Under the pieces are notes generated by a model that was not told the DNA's origin, did no database searches, and worked only from the letters and a program-made list of their open reading frames with translations. DNA of 64,000 nt from Pseudomonas multiresinivorans (GTDB taxonomy: Bacteria; Pseudomonadota; Gammaproteobacteria; Pseudomonadales; Pseudomonadaceae), in the NCBI RefSeq assembly GCF_012971725.1, contig NZ_CP048833.1:4898001-4962000 (forward strand), written 5' to 3'. The position numbers were made by a program, and so were the translations under genes. Of this stretch, positions 6,405 to 14,774 are shown piece after piece (within the stretch, counting starts at the first letter, position 1; each line of letters opens with the position of its first letter).

Positions 6405-6697
6405 CCGAGAAGAAGATTCCTGAGTGGCTGAGCCTGTCTGCCGATGTGGCTGTGGTGAAGCTTTCGAAGCCAGTGACCTGCAACGGCGTCGAGGTCGACG
6501 ATCTCAGTCTGCGCGCTCCAACCGTGCGCGACATTCGCATGGCCAGCAAGTTGGCTTACGACGACGAAGAGCGCGAGCTGAATCTGTTCGCCGCACTGAT
6601 CCGCATCGGTCGTGACGAACTTGAAGACCTGAAGCTCAGCGATTACCAGCGACTCCAGCACGCCTACTTCATGCTGGTTCGGGAGGATTCGGAATGA
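6401..6697 (+). CDS. Phage tail assembly chaperone-like protein (E/gp41 type)
   Basis: The 98-residue product reads VVKLSKPVTCNGVEVDDLSL, then RAPTVRDIRMA, then LFAALIRIG and LKLSDYQRLQHAYF. This corresponds to the tail-assembly-chaperone family that includes P2 protein E and Mu gp41 (leading beta part with P-x3-G, then L-R-x-P-T, then an acidic helical end). These normally sit between the tail tube and tape-measure genes and help build the tail. Here the gene lies in the early region with no tail genes nearby, so its role is uncertain; it may be a displaced or repurposed copy. Start chosen by ATGA overlap. Confidence 0.65.
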   Translation: MTEKKIPEWLSLSADVAVVKLSKPVTCNGVEVDDLSLRAPTVRDIRMASKLAYDDEERELNLFAALIRIGRDELEDLKLSDYQRLQHAYFMLVREDSE

Positions 6698-7974
6698 ATC
6701 GAGAACACGAACTGAGCGCCGAACTCGACAACTACATCGCAGGGCTTCGGATCGAGAACATCAACCTGAAGCTGGCGGCGAAGAAGGCACAGGAGCTAAT
6801 TTCTGATGCCGTTGATTGGATTCCCGTTGGCACTGTCATGCGCTCAAACGTAGAGGCCTTCCTCGCCTCGCAGCAGGGGGAGCAGTGCCAGCAATGCAGC
6901 GGCTCCGGAACGGTTTCTGACAGCGACGGCTGCGGAGTCTGGTACATCGGCTGCCCAAGCTGCCCACCGGAGCACCCCGAGCAGGCAGAGGGCGCGCAGG
7001 GGGAGCTGGCAGTCCTGGCATGGCTTGAGTCGAAGCTGAACGACATGCCGGCATGGTTCGGCGGCGAGGATCACACCAGAACCAGCGGCTGGATGCGCGA
7101 CCAGTTCATCCTGCTGATTCAGGAAGCCCGCGCCGCCCTGGCGCAACCCTCCCCGGCTTGCTCCACCTGCAACGATACCGGCATGGTCGATGATGGCGAG
7201 ATAACCCATTCCGAAGGCGGCATTCCCTACGAAAACGGGCCGGTGAAGTGCGTGAAGGATTGCCCGACCTGCAAAGCGCAACCCTCCCCGGCGCCGGAGC
7301 TGGTCAACGCCCTGCGGCAGTATCAGCACAACGACTGTTCCGGCGTTGTGTTCGGCTACGACAAAGCCGAGACCGAGCGTATCGTCGCGGCGCTGCGCGT
7401 GGAAAATTCCAATTTGCAGGTTCGGCTTACTGGAATGACATTCGACCGTAACTGCCGGCGTGAAGAACGCGACGCCGCCCAGGCCAGGGTCGCGGAGCTG
7501 GAGAAGCTGAGCCGCGCGCACGATCCGCTGCGAATCGGGCTTTCCGCAATGCTCGGTTCGTTCAAGGTAGCGGCCAACGCTGAGCAGGAAGGAACGCTGC
7601 GCATGGCTCAACAGTTGTTCGACGCCACCGCTGACGCTCGCTACGGCGACTTCAAGAACAAGGCCGTCGTTGACCGGCTGATTGCTGGGCTCGCCTCCCC
7701 GGTCTCCCAGGCTGGGCAGGTGCCGGAGGGCTGGAAGCTGGTTCCGACTAAACCAACCATTGAAATGGTAGAGGCTGGTTATGAAGAATCGTTCGGTAAG
7801 CCGGACCGCAGCGAGCACGCCCGCGTCATAGAGCAGTACGATGCCATGCTCGCCGCCGCGCCGGCGCAGGGAGGGGCTGATCCCGAAGAGGATTGGCACC
7901 GCGATATGCAACTGAACGACGATCGAGATCGCGCGGATTACTTGGACAGTTTGGAGGACGGCGGTGATGAGTGA
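6694..7974 (+). CDS. Mosaic phage protein with two DnaJ-like zinc modules (426 aa)
   Basis: The protein is a chain of modules. The N-terminus is a helix (residues 1-45). Then come a first Cys cluster CQQCSGSGTV...GCPSC at about 66-90, a helical part, a second Cys cluster CSTCNDTGMVDDG...CVKDCPTC at about 151-193, a coiled-coil-like part, and a C-terminal domain VPEGWKLVPTKPTIEMV...YDAMLAAAPA that is frequent at the end of phage early proteins. Both zinc modules are followed by a QPSPA linker, and a 17-bp direct repeat (GCGCAACCCTCCCCGGC) lies at 7141 and again near 7278. Modular growth by duplication is likely. Function unknown. Confidence 0.7.
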   Translation: MNREHELSAELDNYIAGLRIENINLKLAAKKAQELISDAVDWIPVGTVMRSNVEAFLASQQGEQCQQCSGSGTVSDSDGCGVWYIGCPSCPPEHPEQAEGAQGELAVLAWLESKLNDMPAWFGGEDHTRTSGWMRDQFILLIQEARAALAQPSPACSTCNDTGMVDDGEITHSEGGIPYENGPVKCVKDCPTCKAQPSPAPELVNALRQYQHNDCSGVVFGYDKAETERIVAALRVENSNLQVRLTGMTFDRNCRREERDAAQARVAELEKLSRAHDPLRIGLSAMLGSFKVAANAEQEGTLRMAQQLFDATADARYGDFKNKAVVDRLIAGLASPVSQAGQVPEGWKLVPTKPTIEMVEAGYEESFGKPDRSEHARVIEQYDAMLAAAPAQGGADPEEDWHRDMQLNDDRDRADYLDSLEDGGDE

Positions 7975-8593
7975 CGTAAAGCGCTGGGAGCCTGAGAACA
8001 CCATCGTCGGCTACAACATGCGGCCAGACCCTGAAGGTTCGTTCGTGCTGCATGAGCACTACGCCAAGCTCGAAGCCGAGGCCCAGGCGCTCAGGGAGGA
8101 AGTCGCAGCTGCGCACGGCCGCGCTGACACACTTGAGCATCGCATGATGGGGATGATGACCCGGCACTTTGCTGAGGCTTGGCGGAAGCGTGACACGACG
8201 AAGGAACTCGACGGCTACCTTTCTGCTGGAATCGCAGAGCTTGAGCGCGACCGTGATGCGGCGCTGGAGGAAGTCGCAACCCTGCGCGCAAGGGTGGTGG
8301 TTGATGAGCATGCCGAGTTCGAACGCTTGTTCAGCATCTACAAGATGAAGCGCCATCACCACGGCGTAGGCGGTTATACAGACTTCATGACTCACTGCGT
8401 ATTCGAAGCGTTCCAGGCTGGAGTGCGCATCAACGGCAAGGCGGTGAGCGAGGGGCTGTTGCGCAGTGCGGTCGAGTCAATCCTGCGCCTAGCGGAGAAA
8501 TCGGAACCCGTGCTCAGCCTGAAAGGGATGCGAGAGACAGGTAACGTCGACGTGAAGCTAGCAGACGAGCTGAGCACCCTCCTCCACCCCTAA
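7967..8593 (+). CDS. Hypothetical coiled-coil phage protein (208 aa)
   Basis: ATG 7967 (a GTG lies directly before it in frame) follows GGAGG at 7952-7956, inside the end of the previous gene. The protein has an N-terminal WEPENTIVGYNMRP segment, a coiled-coil stretch of about 90 residues (YAKLEAEAQALREEVAAAHG onward, then IAELERDRDAALEEVATLR), and a C-terminal part with FEAFQAGVRINGKAV. Similar accessory proteins occur in many Pseudomonas prophages without known function. A weak hairpin (AACCC pairing with GGGTT, near 8617-8638) follows. Confidence 0.65.
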   Translation: MSDVKRWEPENTIVGYNMRPDPEGSFVLHEHYAKLEAEAQALREEVAAAHGRADTLEHRMMGMMTRHFAEAWRKRDTTKELDGYLSAGIAELERDRDAALEEVATLRARVVVDEHAEFERLFSIYKMKRHHHGVGGYTDFMTHCVFEAFQAGVRINGKAVSEGLLRSAVESILRLAEKSEPVLSLKGMRETGNVDVKLADELSTLLHP

Positions 8594-8722
8594 CCAGCCA
8601 CCCCAGCACCAACCTCTAACCCGCTTAGCTGCTGGGTTTCTCTTCATAAAAGTGGCGATTCAGCATCAGCATACCCGCCACCTATTTCCCCTTAACCGCA
8701 CACCCGTATGGGAGGCATTCGC

Positions 8723-8998
8723 ATGTCTGGAATTCGAGAAGCGTTTGAAGCGTGGGCTTCCAGTCATTTCGTTGACGTAGGAAGCGGCAATCCGCTCAAG
8801 AAAGGACCTAATGGTCACTATGGCTTCTATGTCGTAGCAACGGCATGGAAAGCCTGGCAAGCCAGCCGCGCGGCTCTGAAGGTGGAGCTGCCGGCAGAGG
8901 TATATCCGCATGAGGTTGATCACAAGACCGACCTTCCACTCTACCAAGCCGGAGCGGTAGCAGACGTCCTCCAGCAAGCCGGAATAGAGGTGAAGTAG
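8723..8998 (+). CDS. Hypothetical phage protein (91 aa)
   Basis: ATG 8723 is chosen because GGAGG at 8710-8714 lies 8 bases upstream; an earlier in-frame ATG at 8708 overlaps that site. The protein begins MSGIREAFEAWA and contains YVVATAWKAWQASRAAL, the pattern of short phage proteins with repeated FEAW and WxxWxAS motifs. The C-terminus LYQAGAVADVLQQAG resembles the end of the same family. No biochemical function is known. Confidence 0.7.
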   Translation: MSGIREAFEAWASSHFVDVGSGNPLKKGPNGHYGFYVVATAWKAWQASRAALKVELPAEVYPHEVDHKTDLPLYQAGAVADVLQQAGIEVK

Positions 8999-9000
8999 CC

Positions 9001-9204
9001 ATGACCGACAATCCTATCGACGCCAAGGTGCTTAAGCACCTGCGCAAGATTCAAGGATCTACCGCCTGGGCAATGCGTCACGCCATTGGTGAGGACAGGC
9101 CGACGATCAGCAAAGCCCTTAATCGGCTCAAGCGCAAAGGGCTGGTTGAGTGCAACGGAACTCCCTACTGGGTCGCAACAGGACTGCGAGGTACGCACGC
9201 ATGA
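9001..9204 (+). CDS. Small winged-helix DNA-binding protein (67 aa)
   Basis: The product reads KVLKHLRKIQGSTAWAMRHA, then DRPTISKALNRLKRKGLVEC, then NGTPYWVATG. This is a compact winged helix-turn-helix (first helix, recognition helix ISKALNRLKRKGL, then wing). It is the size of phage regulators that bind operator DNA. It is 2 bp after the preceding stop and overlaps the next start, so it is co-expressed with them. The target is unknown. Confidence 0.65.
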   Translation: MTDNPIDAKVLKHLRKIQGSTAWAMRHAIGEDRPTISKALNRLKRKGLVECNGTPYWVATGLRGTHA

Positions 9205-9674
9205 CCGACCTAACCAAGCTGAAGGAGCTGGCGGAGCGGGCTACGCCGGGGCCGTGGACGACTGACGCAGCCCAAAGTGTCATTGCGGACAGCGATCAAC
9301 TCAACAGCGGCTGGGTGATCTGCGAATGCTTCGGCTCTGACGAGAAGGCGAATCGTAACTTCATCAAGGCAGCCAACCCCGCAGCAGTTCTGGAGCTGAT
9401 TGCCGAGGTGGAGCTGCTGCGCGGTCATGTCACCGATCTTGAGGAGGCGCGGGATACCAGAGTGTCTGAACGGCTTGCTCTGATCGACGGATTGAGCAAG
9501 GACGCCGAGCGGTACCAAGCGATTCGGTGCACAGCCTACGTCTCCGGCAAAGGCTGGCAGTTCATGTGCTATTTCAAGCCAATAAACCCATACGCCTATA
9601 ACCTTCGCGGCGATAGGAAGTATCCAGATATCGACGCTGCAATCGACGCAGCCCTGGAAGGAGGCGGGAGATGA
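9201..9674 (+). CDS. Ead/Ea22-like phage protein (157 aa)
   Basis: The start at 9201 (ATGA overlap) gives MTDLTKLKELAERATPGPW, the signature opening of Ead/Ea22-like proteins from lambdoid phages. The family block ANRNFIKAANPAAVLELIAE followed by VELLRGHVTDLEE is also present. The C-terminal part (DAERYQAIRCTAYVSGKGW, then DIDAAIDAALEGG) is the variable tail found in relatives. Ea22 belongs to the non-essential early region of lambda; its activity is not established. Confidence 0.8.
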   Translation: MTDLTKLKELAERATPGPWTTDAAQSVIADSDQLNSGWVICECFGSDEKANRNFIKAANPAAVLELIAEVELLRGHVTDLEEARDTRVSERLALIDGLSKDAERYQAIRCTAYVSGKGWQFMCYFKPINPYAYNLRGDRKYPDIDAAIDAALEGGGR

Positions 9675-10159
9675 GCGAGCACGAACCCTGCATTGGCCAC
9701 TCAGATGACTGGTATACGCCGCCGGACATGCTGCAGGCGATTGGCGAGCGCTTTGATCTCGACCCCTGCAGTCCAGGCGCATCGCACTGGGTTCCGGCTG
9801 ACCGCGTGTTCACCATCAGCGATGACGGCCTGGCACAGCCTTGGGATGGGTTCGTATTCATGAACCCACCATTCGGCGGAAGGAATGGGCACGTGCCGTG
9901 GCTGGAGAAGTTCCTGGACCACGGCAACGGCATTGCCATCGTCCGCGCCTACACCAGCGCCGCCTGGTTCCATGAACATGCCGTAAAGGCTGACGCGATG
10001 CTCTTCCCGCGCGGCAAGACGAAGTTCATCAGGCCTGATGGAAGTATCGGCGGGTCGCCTGGGCACGGCGTCGTGCTTCTGGCCCGCGGTGAACGCGCGA
10101 AAGCTGCACTACAGCGATCTGGACTTGGCCTGTACGTCGACCTTAGTCACGCAGCCTAA
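9671..10159 (+). CDS. Phage DNA N-6-adenine methyltransferase
   Basis: The 162-residue protein matches the small phage adenine methyltransferase family: DDWYTPPDMLQAI near the N-terminus, RFDLDPCSPGASH, then the catalytic motif NPPFGG (a variant of DPPY) at about residue 65, and a C-terminal GSIGGSPGHGVVLLARG. Such enzymes methylate adenine in phage DNA and may protect against host restriction. It overlaps the preceding gene by ATGA. The recognition sequence cannot be read from the protein. A short AT-poor gap follows. Confidence 0.88.
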   Translation: MSEHEPCIGHSDDWYTPPDMLQAIGERFDLDPCSPGASHWVPADRVFTISDDGLAQPWDGFVFMNPPFGGRNGHVPWLEKFLDHGNGIAIVRAYTSAAWFHEHAVKADAMLFPRGKTKFIRPDGSIGGSPGHGVVLLARGERAKAALQRSGLGLYVDLSHAA

Positions 10160-10206
10160 CCCTACCCCACTCACACCTCCGCACTGCGGATAGATGAGGT
10201 ATTGCC

Positions 10207-10455
10207 ATGAAGACAGCCATCTACATCGAGGACGGTGTGGTCCAGCTGGTGATCACGCCTGAAGGTGAGTTCGAGAAGAACGCGCTGGAGTCGTTCGAAG
10301 ACAAGCCTATGGAAGCCAAGATATTCGCTGGGTCGTTCTACGACTGCCGGGGTGGATGGACACGGCAGGCTCGGCACAACCCTCATGCCTTCGGCTTCGC
10401 CGACAAAGAAGACCGCAGCCTGATCATCCGCCTGGCGCAGCAGAACCCGGCCTGA
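10207..10455 (+). CDS. Hypothetical phage protein (82 aa)
   Basis: ATG 10207 follows GATGAGGTATTGCC. The protein is beta-rich at the N-terminus (TAIYIEDGVVQLVITPEG) and has a basic, aromatic middle (YDCRGGWTRQARHN). Similar short proteins occur near integrase genes of Pseudomonas phages, but no function is known to me. About 110 bp without a clear gene separate it from the excisionase-like gene. Confidence 0.65.
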   Translation: MKTAIYIEDGVVQLVITPEGEFEKNALESFEDKPMEAKIFAGSFYDCRGGWTRQARHNPHAFGFADKEDRSLIIRLAQQNPA

Positions 10456-10567
10456 CAGGCCACCCCCCATCCTTGCCCGACGCGGGCGCCCTCTCAGGCC
10501 AGGTCCTGGCCGGAAGCATACACCCACCCTCACCTATCAGCCCCGGCTCACCGGGATTGAGGCATTC

Positions 10568-10888
10568 ATGCAGCTTATTTCCGTGACTGACGCGGCCAAG
10601 ATCCTTGGACTGGGGCGCTCGACCACCTATCGACTTGCCCAGGAAGGCGACCTCCCCGTCGTGCGCATCTCGAAGAACACCATCCGCATCCACAAGGAGC
10701 GGCTGATCGCGATGATTGAATCCAGCCTCCCGGCTGCTACCCTACCGCCCGCGGGCGGCGTGGAGGAAACCCCATGCCCTACAGAAGGAAAGGCTCGCCG
10801 TACTGGTGGGTCAGCTACAAAGCGTCAGATGGAACGTACGTTAGACGATCTTCTGGCACCGACGACCACAACGCCGCAAAGGCCATAG
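10568..10888 (+). CDS. Excisionase-like MerR/AlpA-type helix-turn-helix protein (106 aa)
   Basis: Residues 1-55 form a DNA-binding domain of the AlpA/excisionase type: LISVTDAAKILGLGRSTTY, then RLAQEGDLPVVRISKNTIRI, then HKERLIAMIES. GAGG at 10558-10561 lies before ATG 10568. The frame continues through the integrase start and stops only at 10888, so the last 38 residues (low complexity, Thr/Pro-rich) are read out of frame over integrase codons. Proteins of this class direct the integrase toward excision or control its transcription. The tail may be non-functional. Confidence 0.7.
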   Translation: MQLISVTDAAKILGLGRSTTYRLAQEGDLPVVRISKNTIRIHKERLIAMIESSLPAATLPPAGGVEETPCPTEGKARRTGGSATKRQMERTLDDLLAPTTTTPQRP

Positions 10889-11871
10889 AGCAGGCCGAGC
10901 GGGCTAAGGCGTGGAAGGAGAAGGAGCTGGGAGTCGACCCGGATCGGTCGTTTGAAGAAGTGATGGTCGAGTATCTGCGCCACGCCGGACAGCATCAGCG
11001 CAGCTACACGACCACACAGCACAGAGTTAAAGCCTTGCGGGTCCATTTTGCCGGAGTGGTGATGAACGATCTAGCCGGCAAGGACATCAGGGAGTACGCC
11101 AGCCGGCGCACGGATGAAGGGAAGTCGACCGCGACGGTCAACCGGGAGCTTGCAGCGCTGTCTGCTGCGATTAACTGGTGCAACGTTGAGCTGGAGTGGC
11201 ACCTGCCAAATCCGGTCAAGGGGCGCACGCTGAAGGAGGCGGAAGGCAGGGTCAGATGGTTGACCAGGGCGGAAGCCGAATCACTGTGCCGAGCGGCGCG
11301 TCAGCAGAAGTTCGGTCAGATGCTCGAGGATTTCATCCGCCTGGCTGTGAATACCGGCTGTCGGAAAGAGGAAATGCTCGGCTTGGAATGGCGACGAGTG
11401 GATATGGCAAACCGCCTGATCTACCTGGAAGGCCACCACACGAAAGCGGGGAAACGGCGAAGCATTCCGATCAACCAGGGCGCAATGGACGCCCTGACGC
11501 GACGGATGGCATACCGCGCTTCGCACTGCCCGGATTCGGAATGGGTGTTCTGCAGGGGTGATGGGGATCGGGTGATCTGCCTGCGTACCGGCTTCGAGAA
11601 GGCCTGTACGACGGCGAAGATCAATAACTTCACCATCCACGACCTGCGCCATACCTGTGCCGCGTGGCTGGTCTCTGCGGGCGTATCGTTGACTGAGGTG
11701 CGGGATCTGCTGGGGCATTCGACGGTGCAGATGACCGAGCGGTATGCGCACTTGGCGCCGGCAAGAGTCAGGGATGCGGTCGGGCTGCTTGATTTGCCCG
11801 TGTCACAATCTCGCTACAGCGAAAATCCAGTGCGTCTAAACGAGGGAGGCTTGAAGCTTGTAAGTACTTGA
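10774..11871 (+). CDS. int: Tyrosine-recombinase phage integrase
   Basis: The 365-residue protein has the full catalytic set: Arg197 in NTGCRKEE, Lys224 in HTKAGK, His289-x-x-Arg292 in HDLRHT, His315 in LLGHS and the nucleophile Tyr324 in TERYAHL. The N-terminal region (MPYRRKGSPYWWVSYKASDG) is the usual arm-binding/SAM-like start of Pseudomonas phage integrases. It integrates and excises the prophage by recombination at attachment sites. The gene starts inside the excisionase-like gene and ends 9 bp before the CCA end of tRNA-Leu, which points to that tRNA as the site. Confidence 0.95.
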   Translation: MPYRRKGSPYWWVSYKASDGTYVRRSSGTDDHNAAKAIEQAERAKAWKEKELGVDPDRSFEEVMVEYLRHAGQHQRSYTTTQHRVKALRVHFAGVVMNDLAGKDIREYASRRTDEGKSTATVNRELAALSAAINWCNVELEWHLPNPVKGRTLKEAEGRVRWLTRAEAESLCRAARQQKFGQMLEDFIRLAVNTGCRKEEMLGLEWRRVDMANRLIYLEGHHTKAGKRRSIPINQGAMDALTRRMAYRASHCPDSEWVFCRGDGDRVICLRTGFEKACTTAKINNFTIHDLRHTCAAWLVSAGVSLTEVRDLLGHSTVQMTERYAHLAPARVRDAVGLLDLPVSQSRYSENPVRLNEGGLKLVST

Positions 11872-11930
11872 TTTGAAAGATGGTGCGGACGGAGAGACTC
11901 GAACTCTCACAGCTTGCGCCACTGGAACCT
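11872..11930. other. Inferred prophage attachment site at the 3' end of tRNA-Leu
   Basis: The integrase reads toward, and stops next to, the 3' half of tRNA-Leu on the opposite strand. This is the normal layout when a phage integrates into a tRNA 3' end, the att core being some part of the tRNA sequence here. The matching copy should lie at the other end of the prophage, outside the window, so the core length cannot be given. Everything left of here is phage-like; everything right is conserved chromosome. Confidence 0.55.
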
Positions 11931-11965
11931 AAATCCAGCGTGTCTACCAATTTCACCACGTCCGC
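11881..11965 (-). tRNA. tRNA-Leu(UAG)
   Basis: The minus strand folds as an 85-nt class II tRNA with encoded CCA (complement of 11881-11883). The acceptor stem is GCGGACG, the anticodon loop is TTTAGGT with anticodon UAG (reads CUA/CUG), a long variable arm is present, and the T-loop is TTCGAGT. It is the first chromosomal gene next to the prophage integrase. Confidence 0.96.
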
Positions 11966-11987
11966 AGGGTACCGCAGAAACGAAAAC

Positions 11988-12009
11988 GCCAGGCTCAAGG
12001 CCTGGCGCT
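11988..12009 (-). terminator. Terminator between tRNA-His and tRNA-Leu
   Basis: Read on the minus strand, CGCCAGGC and GCCTGGCG form an 8-bp stem around a short loop, followed by TTTTCGTTTC. It would stop transcripts coming from tRNA-Arg and tRNA-His, yet it lies only about 22 nt before the 5' end of tRNA-Leu. tRNA-Leu must therefore rely on read-through or processing, or on a promoter overlapping this hairpin. Confidence 0.6.
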
Positions 12010-12017
12010 TCGGAATA

Positions 12018-12094
12018 TGGGGTGGACGATGGGAATCGAACCCACGACACCAGGAGCCACAATCCTGTGCTCTACCAACTGAGCTACGCCCACC
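12018..12094 (-). tRNA. tRNA-His(GUG)
   Basis: 77-nt tRNA on the minus strand with anticodon GUG in the loop TTGTGGC. It carries the extra 5' G (G-1) opposite C73 that is diagnostic of histidine tRNAs, and an encoded CCA. It lies between tRNA-Leu and tRNA-Arg in a small minus-strand cluster. Confidence 0.97.
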
Positions 12095-12124
12095 ATATTA
12101 CACTTGCTTGTACCGAACGCCACA

Positions 12125-12201
12125 TGGCGCACCCGGCAGGACTCGAACCTGCGACCATCCGCTTAGAAGGCGGATGCTCTATCCAGCTGAGCTACGGGCG
12201 C
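12125..12201 (-). tRNA. tRNA-Arg(UCU)
   Basis: 77-nt tRNA on the minus strand with acceptor stem starting GCGCCCG, anticodon UCU in the loop CTTCTAA (reads AGA/AGG), T-loop TTCGAGT and encoded CCA. It is promoter-proximal in the Arg-His-Leu cluster. Confidence 0.97.
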
Positions 12202-12303
12202 TTTAAGTGGCGGCAACCCTTGCTAAGCAGACTCAGTGAAAACCACCGAATCGGTTGGCACCGCCTCTTTCGTGTTTCAGGCTGTGCTCGGCAAGCGGGG
12301 CGC

Positions 12304-12332
12304 ATGTTATCGATGAGGCCATACCCCGTCAA
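12304..12332 (-). promoter_or_regulatory. Sigma-70 promoter of the tRNA cluster
   Basis: On the minus strand TTGACG (complement of 12327-12332) and TAACAT (complement of 12304-12309) are separated by exactly 17 bp, a near-consensus sigma-70 promoter. Transcription would start near 12297 and reach tRNA-Arg after about 95 nt. Just upstream is an A/T-rich block (12336-12350) that could act as an UP element. Confidence 0.7.
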
Positions 12333-12464
12333 CAACTTTTTTAAAAAAAATTCAAAGAGATAAAGGAGTTACGCCAAATCAGGGGCTCCCGCCTTTGCCT
12401 TATGGAGGCAGCGTGCGAAAATGCGCGCCTTCTTTTCACCCGCCTTAATGGTTATCCCCCCGAC

Positions 12465-13319
12465 ATGACTGCAAAACTGATCGACGGCAAAGCGATCGCC
12501 GCCAGCCTCCGCCAGCAGATTGCCCAACGCGTCAACGAACGCCGCCAGCAAGGACTGCGCATCCCCGGCCTGGCAGTGATCCTGGTCGGCAGCGACCCCG
12601 CCTCTCAGGTCTATGTCGCGCACAAGCGCAAGGACTGTGAAGAGGTCGGCTTCCTCTCCCAGGCGTACGACCTTCCCGCCAGCACCACCCAGGAAGAACT
12701 GCTGTCGCTGATCGACCGCCTGAACGCCGACCCGGCGATCGACGGCATTCTGGTGCAGCTCCCCCTCCCCGCCCACCTCGATGCCTCCCAGCTGCTGGAG
12801 CGCATCAACCCGGACAAGGACGTGGACGGCTTCCATCCTTTCAACGTCGGCCGCCTGGCTCAGCGCATCCCGCTGCTGCGCCCCTGCACGCCGAAGGGCA
12901 TCATGGCCCTGCTGCAGAGCACCGGTGTCGACTTGTACGGCCTGGACGCCGTCGTCGTAGGCGCCTCCAACATCGTCGGCCGGCCCATGGCACTGGAACT
13001 GCTGCTGGCCGGCTGCACCGTCACCGTCACCCACCGCTTCACCCGCGACCTGGCCGACCACGTTGGCCGTGCCGATCTGGTCGTGGTTGCCGCCGGCAAA
13101 CCCGGCCTGGTGAAGGGCGAATGGATCAAGGAAGGCGCTATCGTCATCGACGTAGGCATCAACCGCCAGGAAGACGGCAAGCTGGTGGGCGACGTGGAAT
13201 ATGACGTGGCTGCCGAGCGCGCCAGCTGGATCACCCCGGTTCCGGGCGGCGTCGGCCCGATGACCCGCGCCTGTCTGCTGGAAAACACCCTGTACGCCGC
13301 CGAACACCTGCACACCTGA
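12465..13319 (+). CDS. folD: Methylenetetrahydrofolate dehydrogenase/cyclohydrolase
   Basis: The protein from ATG 12465 (284 aa, MTAKLIDGKAIAASLRQQI) is the standard FolD length; an upstream in-frame start at 12402 would add residues absent from the family. Visible motifs are the substrate-binding YVAHKRKDCEEVGF (catalytic Lys), DGILVQLPLP, the Rossmann GASNIVGRPMA and the closing PVPGGVGPMT. The enzyme interconverts methylene-, methenyl- and formyl-tetrahydrofolate using NADP in the cytoplasm, supplying one-carbon units. It is convergent with cysS across a shared terminator. Confidence 0.97.
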   Translation: MTAKLIDGKAIAASLRQQIAQRVNERRQQGLRIPGLAVILVGSDPASQVYVAHKRKDCEEVGFLSQAYDLPASTTQEELLSLIDRLNADPAIDGILVQLPLPAHLDASQLLERINPDKDVDGFHPFNVGRLAQRIPLLRPCTPKGIMALLQSTGVDLYGLDAVVVGASNIVGRPMALELLLAGCTVTVTHRFTRDLADHVGRADLVVVAAGKPGLVKGEWIKEGAIVIDVGINRQEDGKLVGDVEYDVAAERASWITPVPGGVGPMTRACLLENTLYAAEHLHT

Positions 13320-13337
13320 CAGGTGTTCGACGAGCAA

Positions 13338-13366
13338 GAAAAAGGCCGCTGATCAGCGGCCTTTTT
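13338..13366. terminator. Bidirectional terminator between folD and cysS
   Basis: AAAAAGGCCGCT and AGCGGCCTTTTT form a perfect inverted repeat around GATC (13339-13365). Flanking A and T runs give a U tract in either direction, as expected between convergent genes. Confidence 0.9.
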
Positions 13367-13382
13367 CATTTCGGGACTGCGA

Positions 13383-14771
<1,389 letters not shown>

Positions 14772-14774
14772 CCC

